DNA from: Gymnogyps californianus
Lineage: Eukaryota > Chordata > Aves > Accipitriformes > Cathartidae
Length of the DNA: 64,000 nt
NCBI RefSeq assembly: GCF_018139145.2
Contig: NC_059479.1
Coordinates: forward strand, 6,014,001 to 6,078,000
Reading direction: 5' to 3'
Shown: piece after piece, positions 25,985-37,872 of the stretch
How positions within the stretch are numbered: the first letter of the stretch is position 1
Layout: each line of letters begins with the position of its first letter
The notes under the pieces: generated by a model
Told to the model about the DNA's origin: nothing
The model's database searches: none
The model's input: the letters and a program-made list of their open reading frames with translations, nothing else
Position numbers and translations under genes: made by a program

Positions 25985-27255
25985 CAGGAAAGAGCTGGGA
26001 AGGTGTGGAGAAAGGGTTATGTTCTGTGCAGAGGAGTGGCTGAAACACACACAGCTTCATCCTGGGGCAGCTGATGGGCCAGGGGAGAGCTTGCAGGAGA
26101 AGATAAGGGATCCGCACAGGTAATGCTGTGGTAGGCAGCTGCTACAGACCAGCTGATCAAAAAGATGATATAGATGAAGCTTTCTTTAGAAGCTGATGAG
26201 CTTTACCTTTGTCCCTAAAAGAGCTATGGAGCAAATCCTTCTGGAAGACTTTCCAAAGCTGGGTTATGCCTGACGACTGTTTGTCGCAAAAAGATGACAG
26301 GCTCTGTAGGCCCAACATCAGTTGATGTTGATATAATTTGCAATTTTAGCAAGGCCTTTGATCCTGCTACTCACAGTATTTTTATAGCCAAACTGGTAAG
26401 ATACAAACTAAGTGGGTGGTAAGTTAGAAGGAAAATTGGCTCAACTGTTGGGTTGTGATTGGGAGTTCAAAGTCCAGCTGGTGGCCGGTAACTAGTGTCT
26501 TTCCTCAGGTGTCAAATACTGTCATCAATAGAGGTAAATGTGTTGATTAATGACCTATAATAGGGGACAGAGTGCACACTAAGAAAATTTGCATGATAGC
26601 AAGCTAGGGGGAGTAGCTGATATGCTGGAAGGCTGAGCTGTTATTCAGAGTAACCTTGACAGGCTGGAGAAATGGGCTGACAAAAATCCCAGGAAATTCA
26701 ACAAAGGCAAATGCAAGTTCAGCACCTGGAACAGAATAACCCCACACAGCAGCACTGATTGGGGCCAGCAGGACAGAAAGCAGCTTTGCAGAAAAAGACC
26801 TGGAGATCCTGGTGAACAAGTCAAACATGAGACAGCAACCTGTCTTTGTGGCAGAGACAACCGAACACATCCTGGGCTATCTTAGCAAGAGTGCAGCCAG
26901 CAGGTTGAGGGACATGACTGTTGCCTCTTATTTGGTAGTTGTGTGTCCAGTTTTGGTCTCCTCAGTAGAAGACAGACATAGACATACTGGAGCGGGTCCA
27001 ACATACACCACTGGGTGGTCAGGGGGCTGGAGCACCAGGGAAGGTGAGTATGTTCAGCCTTCAGACAAGAACATGGAGAGATCATATTGCTATCTACAAC
27101 TGTGTGGTGGGAGGGCAGAGAAAAGATGAAGCCAAACTTCTCTTGAAGATGAATGGTGATAGGATGGAGACAATGGACACAATTTGCAACACAGGAAATT
27201 CCAAGTATGTGTAAGGAAAGCTGTTTTCACCATGAGGGAAGTCAAACAATGTAGA
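25985..27255 (+). mobile_element. CR1 LINE fragment with internal deletion, inactive
   Basis: A degraded copy of the ORF2 region of a CR1 non-LTR retrotransposon. Translation recovers CR1-like blocks in order. The endonuclease-side block CYRPADQKDDIDEAFF is at 26140-26187. MEQILLE is at 26226-26246. The reverse transcriptase block NFSKAFD is at about 26342-26362, followed by a THSIF...AKL block. The 'TECTLRKFA' block before the catalytic dyad is near 26571, AEKDLEILVN is near 26788, and a C-terminal 'FTMREV' block is near 27225. The first two blocks are far closer than in intact CR1, so about 0.5 kb or more is missing between 26190 and 26225. At the active site the expected Ala-Asp-Asp is destroyed: a one-base shift near 26593 gives stops. 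The 3' untranslated tail is absent. The left boundary is uncertain. The open frames at 26812-27129 (+) and 26604-26870 (-) lie inside this repeat and are not genes. Confidence 0.85.
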
Positions 27256-27956
27256 AACTAACATCCATTTGCAGAATGTCTCCAGTGACAGATGTAAAGG
27301 TGTTATAATGGGGGATAGCTGGGAAAGGGAGGGACCGAACAGTATATGTCACCAATTCAACTAAATACCAGAAGACAATCCTAGAAAAGGAAGGCTGTGT
27401 TTCACAAATTATTTGACAGAAAGTATTCCCACAATGGCAGAGAAAAAGCACGTAGTAAATTAATACTAGTCTTTCCATCACAGCTTTATAACATCCAAGT
27501 AATATCAGACAATCCAAGTTCTTATTTAACAACCTGGCATAGAAGTGCACACAAACTCTTGCCTTGGCAAATCTTTTCACAGGAGGGGATACTGTTGAAC
27601 TTCAAGGATACTATTGGCAATAAGGTAGAAAAAAAAAAGATGCAGAAACTCTGAGAGGTTAGTACACTGAGACCAGTTTTGGTTTTTCAGGTAAGTGAAC
27701 CAGAAAGTAGTCTGAGAGTTAAGTAATAGAACTAACAGCAAAACTACCACACATTAGAAAAAGAATTTTCAAAAATTGTCCTGTATTTAAAAATAAAAAG
27801 TTGTACAACCTTTGCCATGAGTTGTTTTACTAACCAGTCTAATGCATGAATTGCTTTCAATAAGTTGAATTGTTTTTGCATCATAGTTGCATGCTTCTGT
27901 ATGCCCATCTGTTGTAGACCTTTCATTAAAAGCTATGTATGATTTTAAAGTATACT

Positions 27957-27960
<4 letters not shown>

Positions 27961-28009
<49 letters not shown>
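27961..28009 (+). repeat. Poly(A) tract, 49 A
   Basis: An uninterrupted run of 49 A. An ATTAAA hexamer lies at 27925-27930, about 30 bases before the run, which is the spacing of a polyadenylation signal. AAAGTAT occurs just before (27947-27953) and at the end of the run (28007-28013). It could be a simple homopolymer or the tail of a retroposed transcript; the sequence to its left (about 27650-27960) shows no recognised gene. Confidence 0.85.
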
Positions 28010-28012
<3 letters not shown>

Positions 28013-30157
28013 TCAGACTGTTTCGCTAACAGAGTTAATTTTTCTATTATAGTGCTGTGTTGAATAGAATTGATAACACAGTGTTATTGGGATGATAAGT
28101 AAATTTTAGCTCGTGCCAGCCAGCAAAGCTGTAGGGCGACATGAAAACCATACCAAAATAATATAAAAAAAAAAAATAAACTATTCTGAAAAGATGTCAA
28201 ATTATTATTATATTATATTTTTTTATTCTTTTGTTATTAAATGTCTTTATCTCAATCACGATTCCTGACTCCATCAGTGAGAAGCAGCTGGTGCTATGCC
28301 AGACACAAAATACAACTGCAAATTAGTTAGATATTATAACTGCAGGAACATATTTATACCTTATAATTTAAAAATAAATTATAACTTTAAAGAACTGTAC
28401 TGTTTTATCTGTGATGTTTTAAGAACATTACTGGTTTATGTACAGTCTGGCTACATTCTGAATTTTTAACAATCAGGCCTGTGGCACAGATTTTTATATT
28501 GGATAGCTGCAAAGGGTATAAATTGTGATTGTTAACATTTGGGGGGATTGATGTTAAAAAACATTTGGCAGATTGCTTTCATTGCATTAGTAGGAAAGAA
28601 ATAATAAATGAGGAGGAAAGGACATACAGATGCCTGAAAATAAGTGAAGGGAGCACAAAAAGGAATGGAGAAAATAATAGTAAATGAGACACTTCATCTT
28701 CATATACAGCTAGTAAATGAAAAAAAAAAGAGACAAATTAATGAGGGAAAAAAACGACAAATCGGGGTTAAGCAGAGCCAAAAGACAAAACAAGATGCTG
28801 CTATTAGAGGTACATTATAAGAGGTTTTTGCCTATAACTCAAGGAAGTTTAAAAGCTAGCAGAAAGGAAGCATTTCAGAAAGATGAGCTTGGGACTATTG
28901 TCAGCAGTGTGATTAAGAGCTTCATGTCCATACAGTAGCCAGCATGTTTTACATAATAGGGTTCAGCATCTACTCCCATTATAGTTAAAGTCAGTCTTCC
29001 ATAAATGCATTCAAATTACTATCTGAGTTATCTACATATTTTCTTAAGCTATTTAGTAAGTGCACTTCTGATGCAAAAAAACTCAGTACAAAAGGGAAAG
29101 TTTTAGACTTACTAGCTTTAGATGAACAGGCAAGAGTAAGCCATTCAAACCTATGGAAAATTTCTTATTTTGGATGACATTAAAAACTTCCAAACACTTG
29201 AGGGCTTAGTCTATGCTTCATTTCTCTATGATTAATACTATAATCACAAGTATAGTTCATAACGTAACAAGTTATAAAAAGATTTTACCTTATTTACAGA
29301 ACATAAAAGCTGTAACTACTCAGCAACCACTGCAAAGAAAATGTCTGTATTCCTAATTAATGGCTTAGCCTTATTCAGTAGCTATTTTTAAGGAAAGGGG
29401 TAATCCTTAAAGAAATATGAATGCACTTATAATGTTTAGGGACAAGGCATAACATTTAGATAAAACATTAGATATGCAGCAAATAGATCTTTCTATCTGT
29501 TGATTAAGGAACAACCATGCCTGCAAATATGGTGGTGGTCTTCATGGAAAAAACTTAAGTGAATCAAGAATGGGGAATTCAGCTTCTAAATGGAATGCCA
29601 AAAATAAAACTAGTGGTCAGATGCTTTGAAGTATATAAACATAAAGAATTTTAGTTTATTTCTCGAAGTACAAAGAAGGTAACATGACGTGATTAAAATA
29701 TAGCAGAGTTGAGGTTATGAGTAAGGTGGAAATTTGTTTTAAAACACATTGCAGTTTAGCTGTTTATGTAATTGACTATATGTGGATATAAACATTCATC
29801 GTGGAACATAGTTCTTATTTAAAACTTGTGCTCCCTTGATATACAGCCAAATGACATTTAAAACGTGAACTTCTGAAAACCGTGCCTTGTTAAATTGTGA
29901 GTAAAAAAAATGAGACAAAATGCTGTTAAGACAACAGATCAGGGGATGGCACTCTGGCCTTACTATGGAGGAAGTCAGTACTGTACTAAAAAGAAACGAA
30001 AGAAGAGAAGACAGAATTTTACTTAGAAGACTCTCACCATTTTATAAAAGAAAGTTGAAATGATCATTGTGCATAACATTAAGAGGTCCGTCTGGGAAAA
30101 GAGATCCCATTTAGCAAAAGCAGAGAGGCTGAAGAAAAAAGAGAGAGGAGATTGGGT

Positions 30158-30224
30158 GTGAAATCCAACCCTCTTTGAAGTCAATGGGAATTTTGCCATC
30201 GATTTCACTGGGTCAGGATTTCAC
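30158..30224. repeat. Imperfect 67-bp palindrome, old amniote repeat of the TCAATGGGA type
   Basis: The outer arms GTGAAATCC (30158-30166) and GGATTTCAC (30216-30224) are perfect inverted repeats. The inner arms TGAAGTCAATGG (30176-30187) and CCATCGATTTCA (30196-30207) match at 10 of 12 positions. The central GAATTTTG separates them. Sequences of the form 'TGAAGTCAATGGGA...TTTGCCATTGACTTCA' are a familiar interspersed motif in turtles, crocodilians and birds and look like palindromic non-autonomous DNA elements. I infer it belongs there and give no family name. Confidence 0.6.
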
Positions 30225-32042
30225 GCAAGGTGGATGCAGACTGTGCTTTGTGATATCCATATTGAATTGAGGTTTCTGATTTCAAAAGCTGTATTAAGGT
30301 CACCCCCACATAAAACTAATGTAGCAGAATACAGAATAAAGTCCATTTTTTTTAATGAGGGAAAATGAAAAGATTACAATCAAAACCTTACTGTTAATAT
30401 CATTAACAATGGACAGAAGGAAAGTATACACATTTCAGCATTTACCTCCTATGTCTATTTTGTTTTTTCTCTTTTAGTTTTCCTCCCTGAACACTCTTAT
30501 GCCTCCCTGCTTCACTCCTTATATTCACTTCAATGCTTAACTGCAAATTCCAGTGGGGAAAGTAAGCTGACAAAAGCATACTCCCATTTTTGTACAATCT
30601 AGCCCCTTAAGCTGCACTGTTCAAGTTTTGGGTAAAGTTTGTTATACACAGTTTTTTATGTATAATTTTATATACATTTTTCAGTAAAAAAACCCCAAAC
30701 CAGTCTCAGATGTTTATTTTGTTATTAATGAAACAAATTCAAATGTACAGGTAACAAATAAGAAAATGTCAACTTTGAGTGAGTTGGCATTAGATGTAAA
30801 CAAATAGCATTTAACTGCTATTTTCTACTATTGTGAACAAGCAATAATAAAGATAGGTTATTAGTAATATCATAAACAATACTTTTTGCAAAGGGGAAAA
30901 ACAGATCCCTGACGGGATCTTTCTCATGAAGTGCATTCAAAAGTTACAAGAAACCTCGTGCTTTTAGGTAGGTTATCTTTACTGGTGGGAAGATACATTT
31001 TCCTTGTCCAAATATCACATATCTTGTGCACATATCATGACAGCCAAAAACTTTCATAGAAACCGTATCCAATTAAAACTGAGAACAAAAGAAAGAAAAA
31101 TAAAATTTTATATGCTATACAGAAGTTTGCCTTCTTTCTAATTAAAACTACTTCTGGAATCTAATGTTAAAAATGTGTGTTCATTCCACACACGTATTTA
31201 ATGGAATCAGTGGTGCTATTTAATCAGATGTTAGAGATTTAAGTTGGAAATAATGAATATTAGGTTGGGAAAGTATTCAAATATTCTTTACCTGCTTCTT
31301 TCCTACAGTTCGTTAAATGTATTTTTAATGCAAATATATCAGTGTGCTTTCATCTCTCTGCTGTCCTTCAGGAAGACAGCCCCATCAGGGTGAAATGCTG
31401 GCCTTTCCTGTTTCTTCCCTGCTGTGCCAAGAGAACAATTAAGTTGTAACTATCATAATATGAATGATGCCTACCTAAAGCTGGCAGATCTGTGTCTAAC
31501 ATAATTTGGTTTTAATTTAAAAATATTCTTGCTTACAGAATGCAGCAGTTCAGAAAACTATTGTTGTACGTATAGCTGAAAAAATAAGAGTTGAATATTT
31601 ATGAGGCTCTATAGAAACAGTCCTTCTAAACAACTTCATGTCTGCAGAGAAAGACTGGATTCCTGAGTTAAAGAAGGCATCCTTTTGCTTTTAATGTCAA
31701 CAGTGTCAAACATCTTATTGAGTTAAGTGTGAATTACTAATAACTATAAGGATCAGACCTAGCAGTCCCTTTCTGTCATGTAAATATTTTCTTTTAAAAA
31801 TTGAATTGATAAAAAGATTTTTCCAAAGACAAACTAGTTAATGAACTCTAACTGAAAGGTGATAAAAATAGGTCTTAAGTTTCATTTTTGCCTTCTGAAT
31901 GTATCCAATTAAAGAGTATTGTTATTCACTACTAAAATATAAAGAAGAATAATAGCTAGTAAATAAAACATACAGAAAATTCTTTGACCAGCTTTCCAAG
32001 CTATTCCAATTCCTCACTGCCAAACCAGGTCTTCTCCATTTT

Positions 32043-32062
32043 CCTTAAGTTGAAACTTAAGG
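32043..32062. repeat. Perfect hairpin, 9-bp arms, 2-base centre
   Basis: CCTTAAGTT, GA, AACTTAAGG. Confidence 0.75.
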
Positions 32063-34937
32063 CAAGCTCTTTTCAAAGGAAAATAATTAATCAGTAGCAA
32101 ACCAACAAACTCACATATATCACTGTGTGCCTCACATTATACACAAATCATTCTGGAAAAAAATAAATTTTACAAGGACCACGTATTTTAAAATGTATTT
32201 AAACTCCAAACTCTTACCTGATTACATAACTGTATACCTACGGTTATCTATATATCTCTATATCTATGGCCCCTGAAGACTCATATTCTCAGTTATCATT
32301 TAAAATCCAGATCCTGAGAGATGCTAACTTGCTTTGACTTATGACTATAGAAGATTACATCTCATTGAAAATAAAGGGAAATCAGGCTAATTTTGAATTT
32401 AGGGGATTGAAAAATTTGACAAAATTTCCTTTGTTTTAGATGAATCTAGAAGATTTTGCCGTGCTGAACAAGAAATACATCTCTTTGAACATCATATGTA
32501 TTAACTGTAAAGAAAAAGCCACATGATGATGTATAAATGAACTGTTATATACAGTGAAATAAAACTAATTACAAACACAGTGTCCTGGAACAATTAAACA
32601 TTATTTTTTGTTTCTTTTACTAGATGAGAATTTTTCTGTATTAAATATAGTCCATTTCTTCAGATAAAAAAGTGAATCTTCTAAAGTTTTTCTTTTTTTC
32701 ATTTCAAAGCTGTTTTCTTTCAGGTGTCCTTGTGAAAAAGATGGCTGTCTCTAAATGTTTCCAGAGGCATTTGTCACTCATTCAGCCTTTAACCATGTTC
32801 AGCTTAATGCTGCGAATCGTAATATTCCAATCCCTTCCAGAAATTAGAAAAACAGTACATGCGATAGCAACTAAGGCAACAGCCACTTTCTACTAAAGGT
32901 TACACTGAACTGTATAGTCTGAAATATTTTTCACAGAGCCTTTTAAGACCAGAAACACGTATAATAGGTCATTGTCTTCAAGTTGCTGAAGACATTTACA
33001 AACTGAAAGTTATTTTGCCTAGACCTATTAATTTTAGGGTTCAGCATGTTATTATGAATGAAATGAATAAATTCTTTTTAAACACTTGTTTGCATCAGTT
33101 CAACAGAAAAATAGTAACTTTTGATCATGTGCTTTGACTTTTTTCTCAAAACTTCTGTATTTAGAATAAGTTATAATATCTACCAGTTTCTCAACTTTTG
33201 TCCAGTGAGACAGCTTTGTTTTTGATGTATAATTATACACACGTAATAAGAAAAGAGTAATTACCTATCAATACTGAGATCTACAGTCAACCCTGATGGT
33301 CACCCTTGTCTTGTTCAAATCATAAGAGTCACAGTTCTTCACAGGCATCTTCTTGTGATGTTTCTTATATTTTACATTTTAGTGCTCTGTCTTGACTCTG
33401 TTTGGAGTCTTGGATTGTTTCTAAAGGCTGACAATAGGCCTGAGATAGAGAAGTAGGAATGGAAAGAAGAAATGGTAGTGCCATGTTCGGGCCCTCTAAT
33501 GAGCAGTTTAGCTCCTACCGTCTTAAGGGAACGGGCCTGCACGTAAGTCTCCAAGCACATTCTTACTTTCACCAGAGCTGCAGGACTCAAGCTAAATTGT
33601 TGCTGGGAAATCAAGCTAAAATTTGTTGGCATTCTGGGTTCCAGAATTACTTTAAGCATCAGTTTAAATACACAATAAAGTTTATTTATTGACTGAGCAA
33701 CTGTTATTTACAAATATATTAGTGGTAGCAACCACTGCAGGGGGAGGGAAGCTGTTAAAGCTCCTGATAGTGTTGTCACATCAGCATTAAAGCGAAGCAG
33801 AAATTTAGGCTACAAACAAGAAACTGGTTTATAACTCCCAGAAGGGTGAGATTCTGAAGCCGCCTTCTCATGGGGTAAGGGGAGAGCAAGAGGAGGAATA
33901 CACAACAAAGCAAAGAATACATTCATTTTAAAATGAAGCTTGATAAATTTAAAGAACCAGCCTCAGCAGAGGAAGGTCCTTCTACGCCTGTATTCCCTAT
34001 AAGATTAAAGAGATTGTTGAAATCTCTTCAAGCCTACTGCGGTGCTGTCCAGTGAGACTCTAACGGGATGTGCACGCTTCAGAAAAGGCACATGATCGTT
34101 GGGAGGACTCTGCAAATGAGGTCAGGTTTGTCTGTATGTGAGTTAACAAGAAAACTTTGCAGTTTGGTTGAAAATGAAACAAATCCCAGGTTGTACTGCA
34201 AATTCAATGAAAAACACAAGAATGCTCTGTCTCCACAGTAAAGGCTGTAAGCATACAGGCTGGAAAGAGAAATTAGTATCATGAAGGTAATCCCTGTACC
34301 AATTCATCAGGTGGTTTGGTTGCTTGCTTTATTTTATATTTTGTACTACTGTAGCTCTAAGCCTTAAGCCTTTCTATAAACACTGCTCCTTTTAAAGAGC
34401 AAGGTGTGAATGATGTAGCATTTGTGCTTTAACAGCATTGCTGTGGTTTTAACCCTTCCAGAGCCTTTTGTATATATTCAACTACTAATGCAGTCTGCTC
34501 ACTCTGCCTCAAATATGTAAAAAATGTATTTTCTAGTGAAATTAAATAAAATTGACTTCTGTTATTGCAGCAAAAGACTAAGGCAAATCCAGAAAATGAA
34601 GACTGGTAGGCTAACTTCTGAACAAATATGAAAGGACAATAATGGAGAAATTAATGTAATCACAAAATAATTCCTTCTTCACTAGAAAAAAGCTATGAAG
34701 AATTCTCACATTACAAAACACTGAAGGTCACAGTTAATTGTCACAAATTATAATTTGCATTAATTTCAATGTAAGAGAAAAAATTCCTTAAAAAATAAAT
34801 GTGTGGCTGGTGTTTTTCACGTAGAGAAAGAGCAGGTTGTGGGTTTCATAGAACAAAGAAAAAATGCTCACTGATTACACACAGAACAGGATGGCTATGC
34901 AGTATTGTCCTCTTCACCATGTATCTGACGCTGGCTC

Positions 34938-34961
34938 TTTGGGATCAAAGCAGATCCCAAA
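34938..34961. repeat. Perfect hairpin, 9-bp arms, 6-base loop
   Basis: TTTGGGATC (34938-34946), AAAGCA, GATCCCAAA (34953-34961). Confidence 0.75.
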
Positions 34962-35382
34962 CACCATGGGGTTTGACATCAGATGGGCCTGTTCAGCTTG
35001 CAAGGATAGCTGTTTTATGTAGCAGGTTACTATAGCAACTTGCCCCAATTTACATAGTGAATAGCTGCATAAGTTAATGTGACTCGATATAAGCATTCAC
35101 TCCCAGTCGAAGATTTCAGCTTGTTAGCGTAAGACAGACAGAACTCCTATGTAGAAGTCAGAAGCTGAAATGCCTAGGCATAGCCATTTAAATGACTCAA
35201 GCCCATCTTCCCTACACAAGGGTTCTCTCTGCAGTTTGTACCTTACGCATGCTCCCTGCTCGCAATAGTCAATTGCCAACTTGAAACCTAGCTTGCACAA
35301 ATGGACTAAAACTTTTTACTGTGAACTTAACCTGCACAATTAAATACAAACTTAACCAATATCTTCCTCCCATGCTGTGGTC

Positions 35383-35430
35383 AAAAAAAAAAAAAAACAA
35401 AAACCAAACCCCAAAAAACCAAAACCCAAC
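35383..35430 (+). repeat. A/C-only low-complexity tract
   Basis: Fifteen A followed by an A/C mixture with AACC and CCCC blocks and no G or T. Similar tracts occur at 37811-37872 and 54273-54314. Confidence 0.75.
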
Positions 35431-35729
35431 AATTTCTTGCATGGAGTTTGAGACCAAAAGTCAGTTTCTTGTGCAGGAGCCTTGGGTCTGCTTCTGTCCT
35501 TAATTACTTAATTCAGCCTGACAACGCAACTTCAGAGTCTTACTTCTAAGAACATTTTAAACATGTTGCTGGACTAAGGGCAAGACACTGAAACTCAACA
35601 ACTCCCAAAATGTTTTATTAGCATTGTGCCTAGTCTTAATCAAGAGCTACTACTGACCAATATGCATTAATCCCACTTACATACTTCTGTAATCTTACAT
35701 GCACCTACACACACATTTCTAAAAGCAAT

Positions 35730-36365
35730 TTCCATGTATGAAGGAGCTACTGAAGTGGGCTAATCAGTTTTGCAAATACACAATAAAGAATCAAAGATTA
35801 GACAGAAGTTCTTCAGAACAAAATCTGGGTATTGTTTTAGATTGCGACCAAAGTATGAGTCAATGTCATCATATTGTTGAAGGTAAATATCATACTGGGA
35901 TCTACAAACAAGAGTTAATACTTGCAAGATATATGAAGTGATCCCTATTTACACAGCATGGATAGAATTTCTGTTGAAATAGGAGTTTCAGACATTGTGT
36001 TCCAAGATATACATGGAGGAGAGCAATGAGACGGATGAGAGGTCAACAGAAATATGTACTAGAAAAGATAGTTAGGTACTATTTAGCTGAAAGGAAAGAC
36101 TGAGTTCTTTATGAATTTAAGAGGCCCTTGTAAAGAGGAAGGAAATCATGTGTTTTTCGTGTTTGTGGGTTTAAATTGCAGTGAAAAAAATTAGGGTTAG
36201 ACCTGGGAGGGAAAGGGAAACCTTTCTCACACCAATGATGAAGCCCTAGACTACAGAAAACCAGAGCAACTGTAGGGTCTCCATCAGTGGAGTTCTTAAG
36301 GAATATGTTAGATAAACTTATACCAGGAACAACAAGAGTATAGTCAACAGGATAGTTCTGTTTAA
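35730..36365 (+). mobile_element. Ancient CR1-like LINE fragment (3' half of ORF2)
   Basis: A highly diverged CR1-type remnant. The stretch 35825-35866 translates as LGIVLDCDQSMSQC, matching the 'DLGVIVDxxLNMSQQC' block that follows the reverse transcriptase domain. Downstream nucleotide blocks in the same order support it: 'GAATTTAAGAGGCCCTTG'-like sequence near 36113, GGGTTTAAATTGCAG near 36168, TTAGGGTTAGACC near 36190, and GGGTCTCCATCAGTGGAG near 36276 followed by TTCTTAAGGAATATGTTAGATAAAC. These correspond to the terminal ORF2 region of old amniote CR1/L3-type elements. Stops and frameshifts run throughout. It is clearly older than the 26-27 kb copy. The exact subfamily is unknown. Confidence 0.75.
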
Positions 36366-37810
36366 ATTTTCTCAAGCCTAGTACACCATAGTTTGTACAC
36401 TGGAAATTAATATGGTACTGACAAGAAAAGTGAAGATTTTTCTCCCAGTAGACTTATTTTTATTGTTTTTTTAAACTCATTTAAACTCATTGTCAAACTA
36501 AAATGTTCAAGCATTTGAACAGTCATAAATAACTTGCACCTCATCATAGCACAGAGACCTTAATATTCCTTAAGTAGGGAGGGGAGAAGCAGAAGTCCAA
36601 AGAAAAAGTTTGAAAAACTTATTTCCTTGAGATTATTTGTCCCATGCATCATGAAATGAGTATTGAAATTTCCTCTTCCACATTATTTTGGATCATCTTT
36701 ACTCAGAATTATATTGAATTGTATTATACTGACTGTATTAATTTATTGCCATTCAAAGATAATTTGTTGGTCAGCCTCACAATAGTGAGTAAGGGTACTC
36801 TTAACCTGAGCTCTTTCATTCGTTATACAGGTAAAGAGTTGGTCTGGTCTTTCCTACAGCACAGGTTTTCAGACTGGAAGTTATAATAATATAACTAATA
36901 ATATAATAATGATAATTACAGCAATTTAGCTTTGTCTTCTGCTGCTTTTACTGGGCTTTATAAAAAATTTTTTGAGGATCAAGAGAAGCAAGCTTTAAGT
37001 CAGTGATAGGATCCTACAACAGAATGGAAGTTATTGAGCATGAACTGAAGTCAAACATAATGCTAAAGTTAAAATGTGTGAATTAGAGAGAAGAAAAGTT
37101 ATGGCTAACTATTTTTTGCTTCTGAGCTAAGGGAAGGTTCTAACTGGATAATATTCTTATTGCTCTGCTTGAAGATCTGCAAAGACACTCCAATCAATTA
37201 CTTTCAAAGGAAATTCTCCTTTACCTGAAATAAAGTTTTGTTTACTTCTAAAATTTCATTCTAAAGTGATCCTGGCTTCCTTGATGGTCAATAATTGCCC
37301 TCTGAATGCGTTTATTGAGAAAAGTAACTATGTTCAATATATTTTAAAAGTGTAAAATTTCTTTTTCTATAGAGACATATATAACATTTCTTATCTCTGA
37401 GTTCAGAAATATTCAGATAATGGCCCTGGGTCCATATACTCAGTATGAGCAACTATTTGAGGAATTCCATAATGCCACTCTGAGTTGAAAAAAAAATAGA
37501 TAAGATGAAACACATGATCCAGTTACAACTGGGAAATACTGCTGATCACCCCCGCCTTCATCAGTGAATTTCAGAACATACAATTATTGCAAGATTTAGA
37601 ATCAACCGATACCTATTTTCTGCTTGTTATACTTTTGTTCTTTTTGCTGAGAGTGCTTTCCTTGTTTTTTTGAATAGAATATTTTGAAAAGAACAGTGTC
37701 CATGGAATAAATAAAAATACTGAAGTTATTTTAAGAGTAACTTCTACCTGTAAAATTTTAATCTCAGAAAAGATGAAAGGAGAATATTGCTGCTATCCCT
37801 ATTTTTCAAA

Positions 37811-37872
37811 TAAAAACAAAACACAAAAAAACCCAAACAAAACAAAACAAACAAAAAACCCCCACAAAAACC
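37811..37872 (+). repeat. A/C-rich low-complexity tract with AAAAC units
   Basis: AAAAC and AAAC units followed by CCCCC and ACAAAAACC, almost purely A and C over about 60 bases. Confidence 0.75.

Larger units (their letters stand above)
27256..35729. other. Unique AT-rich non-coding sequence
   Basis: No supported gene. It contains the 49-A run, an AT-rich ATTATTATATTATA patch near 28200, the palindromic repeat at 30158, a TATCTATATATC patch near 32250 and two hairpins (32043, 34938). A TTTCTTTCAG acceptor-like site near 32724 leads into a 58-codon frame without recognisable similarity. Confidence 0.55.

Noticed and set aside
32725..32896. Acceptor-like TTTCTTTCAG followed by a 57-codon open run
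   Set aside because: No donor, no homology and a composition like other chance frames.
35383..35430. CCCCAAAA-like pattern as telomere-type repeat
   Set aside because: No regular unit; the other A/C tracts of the window have the same irregular form, so it is low-complexity sequence.
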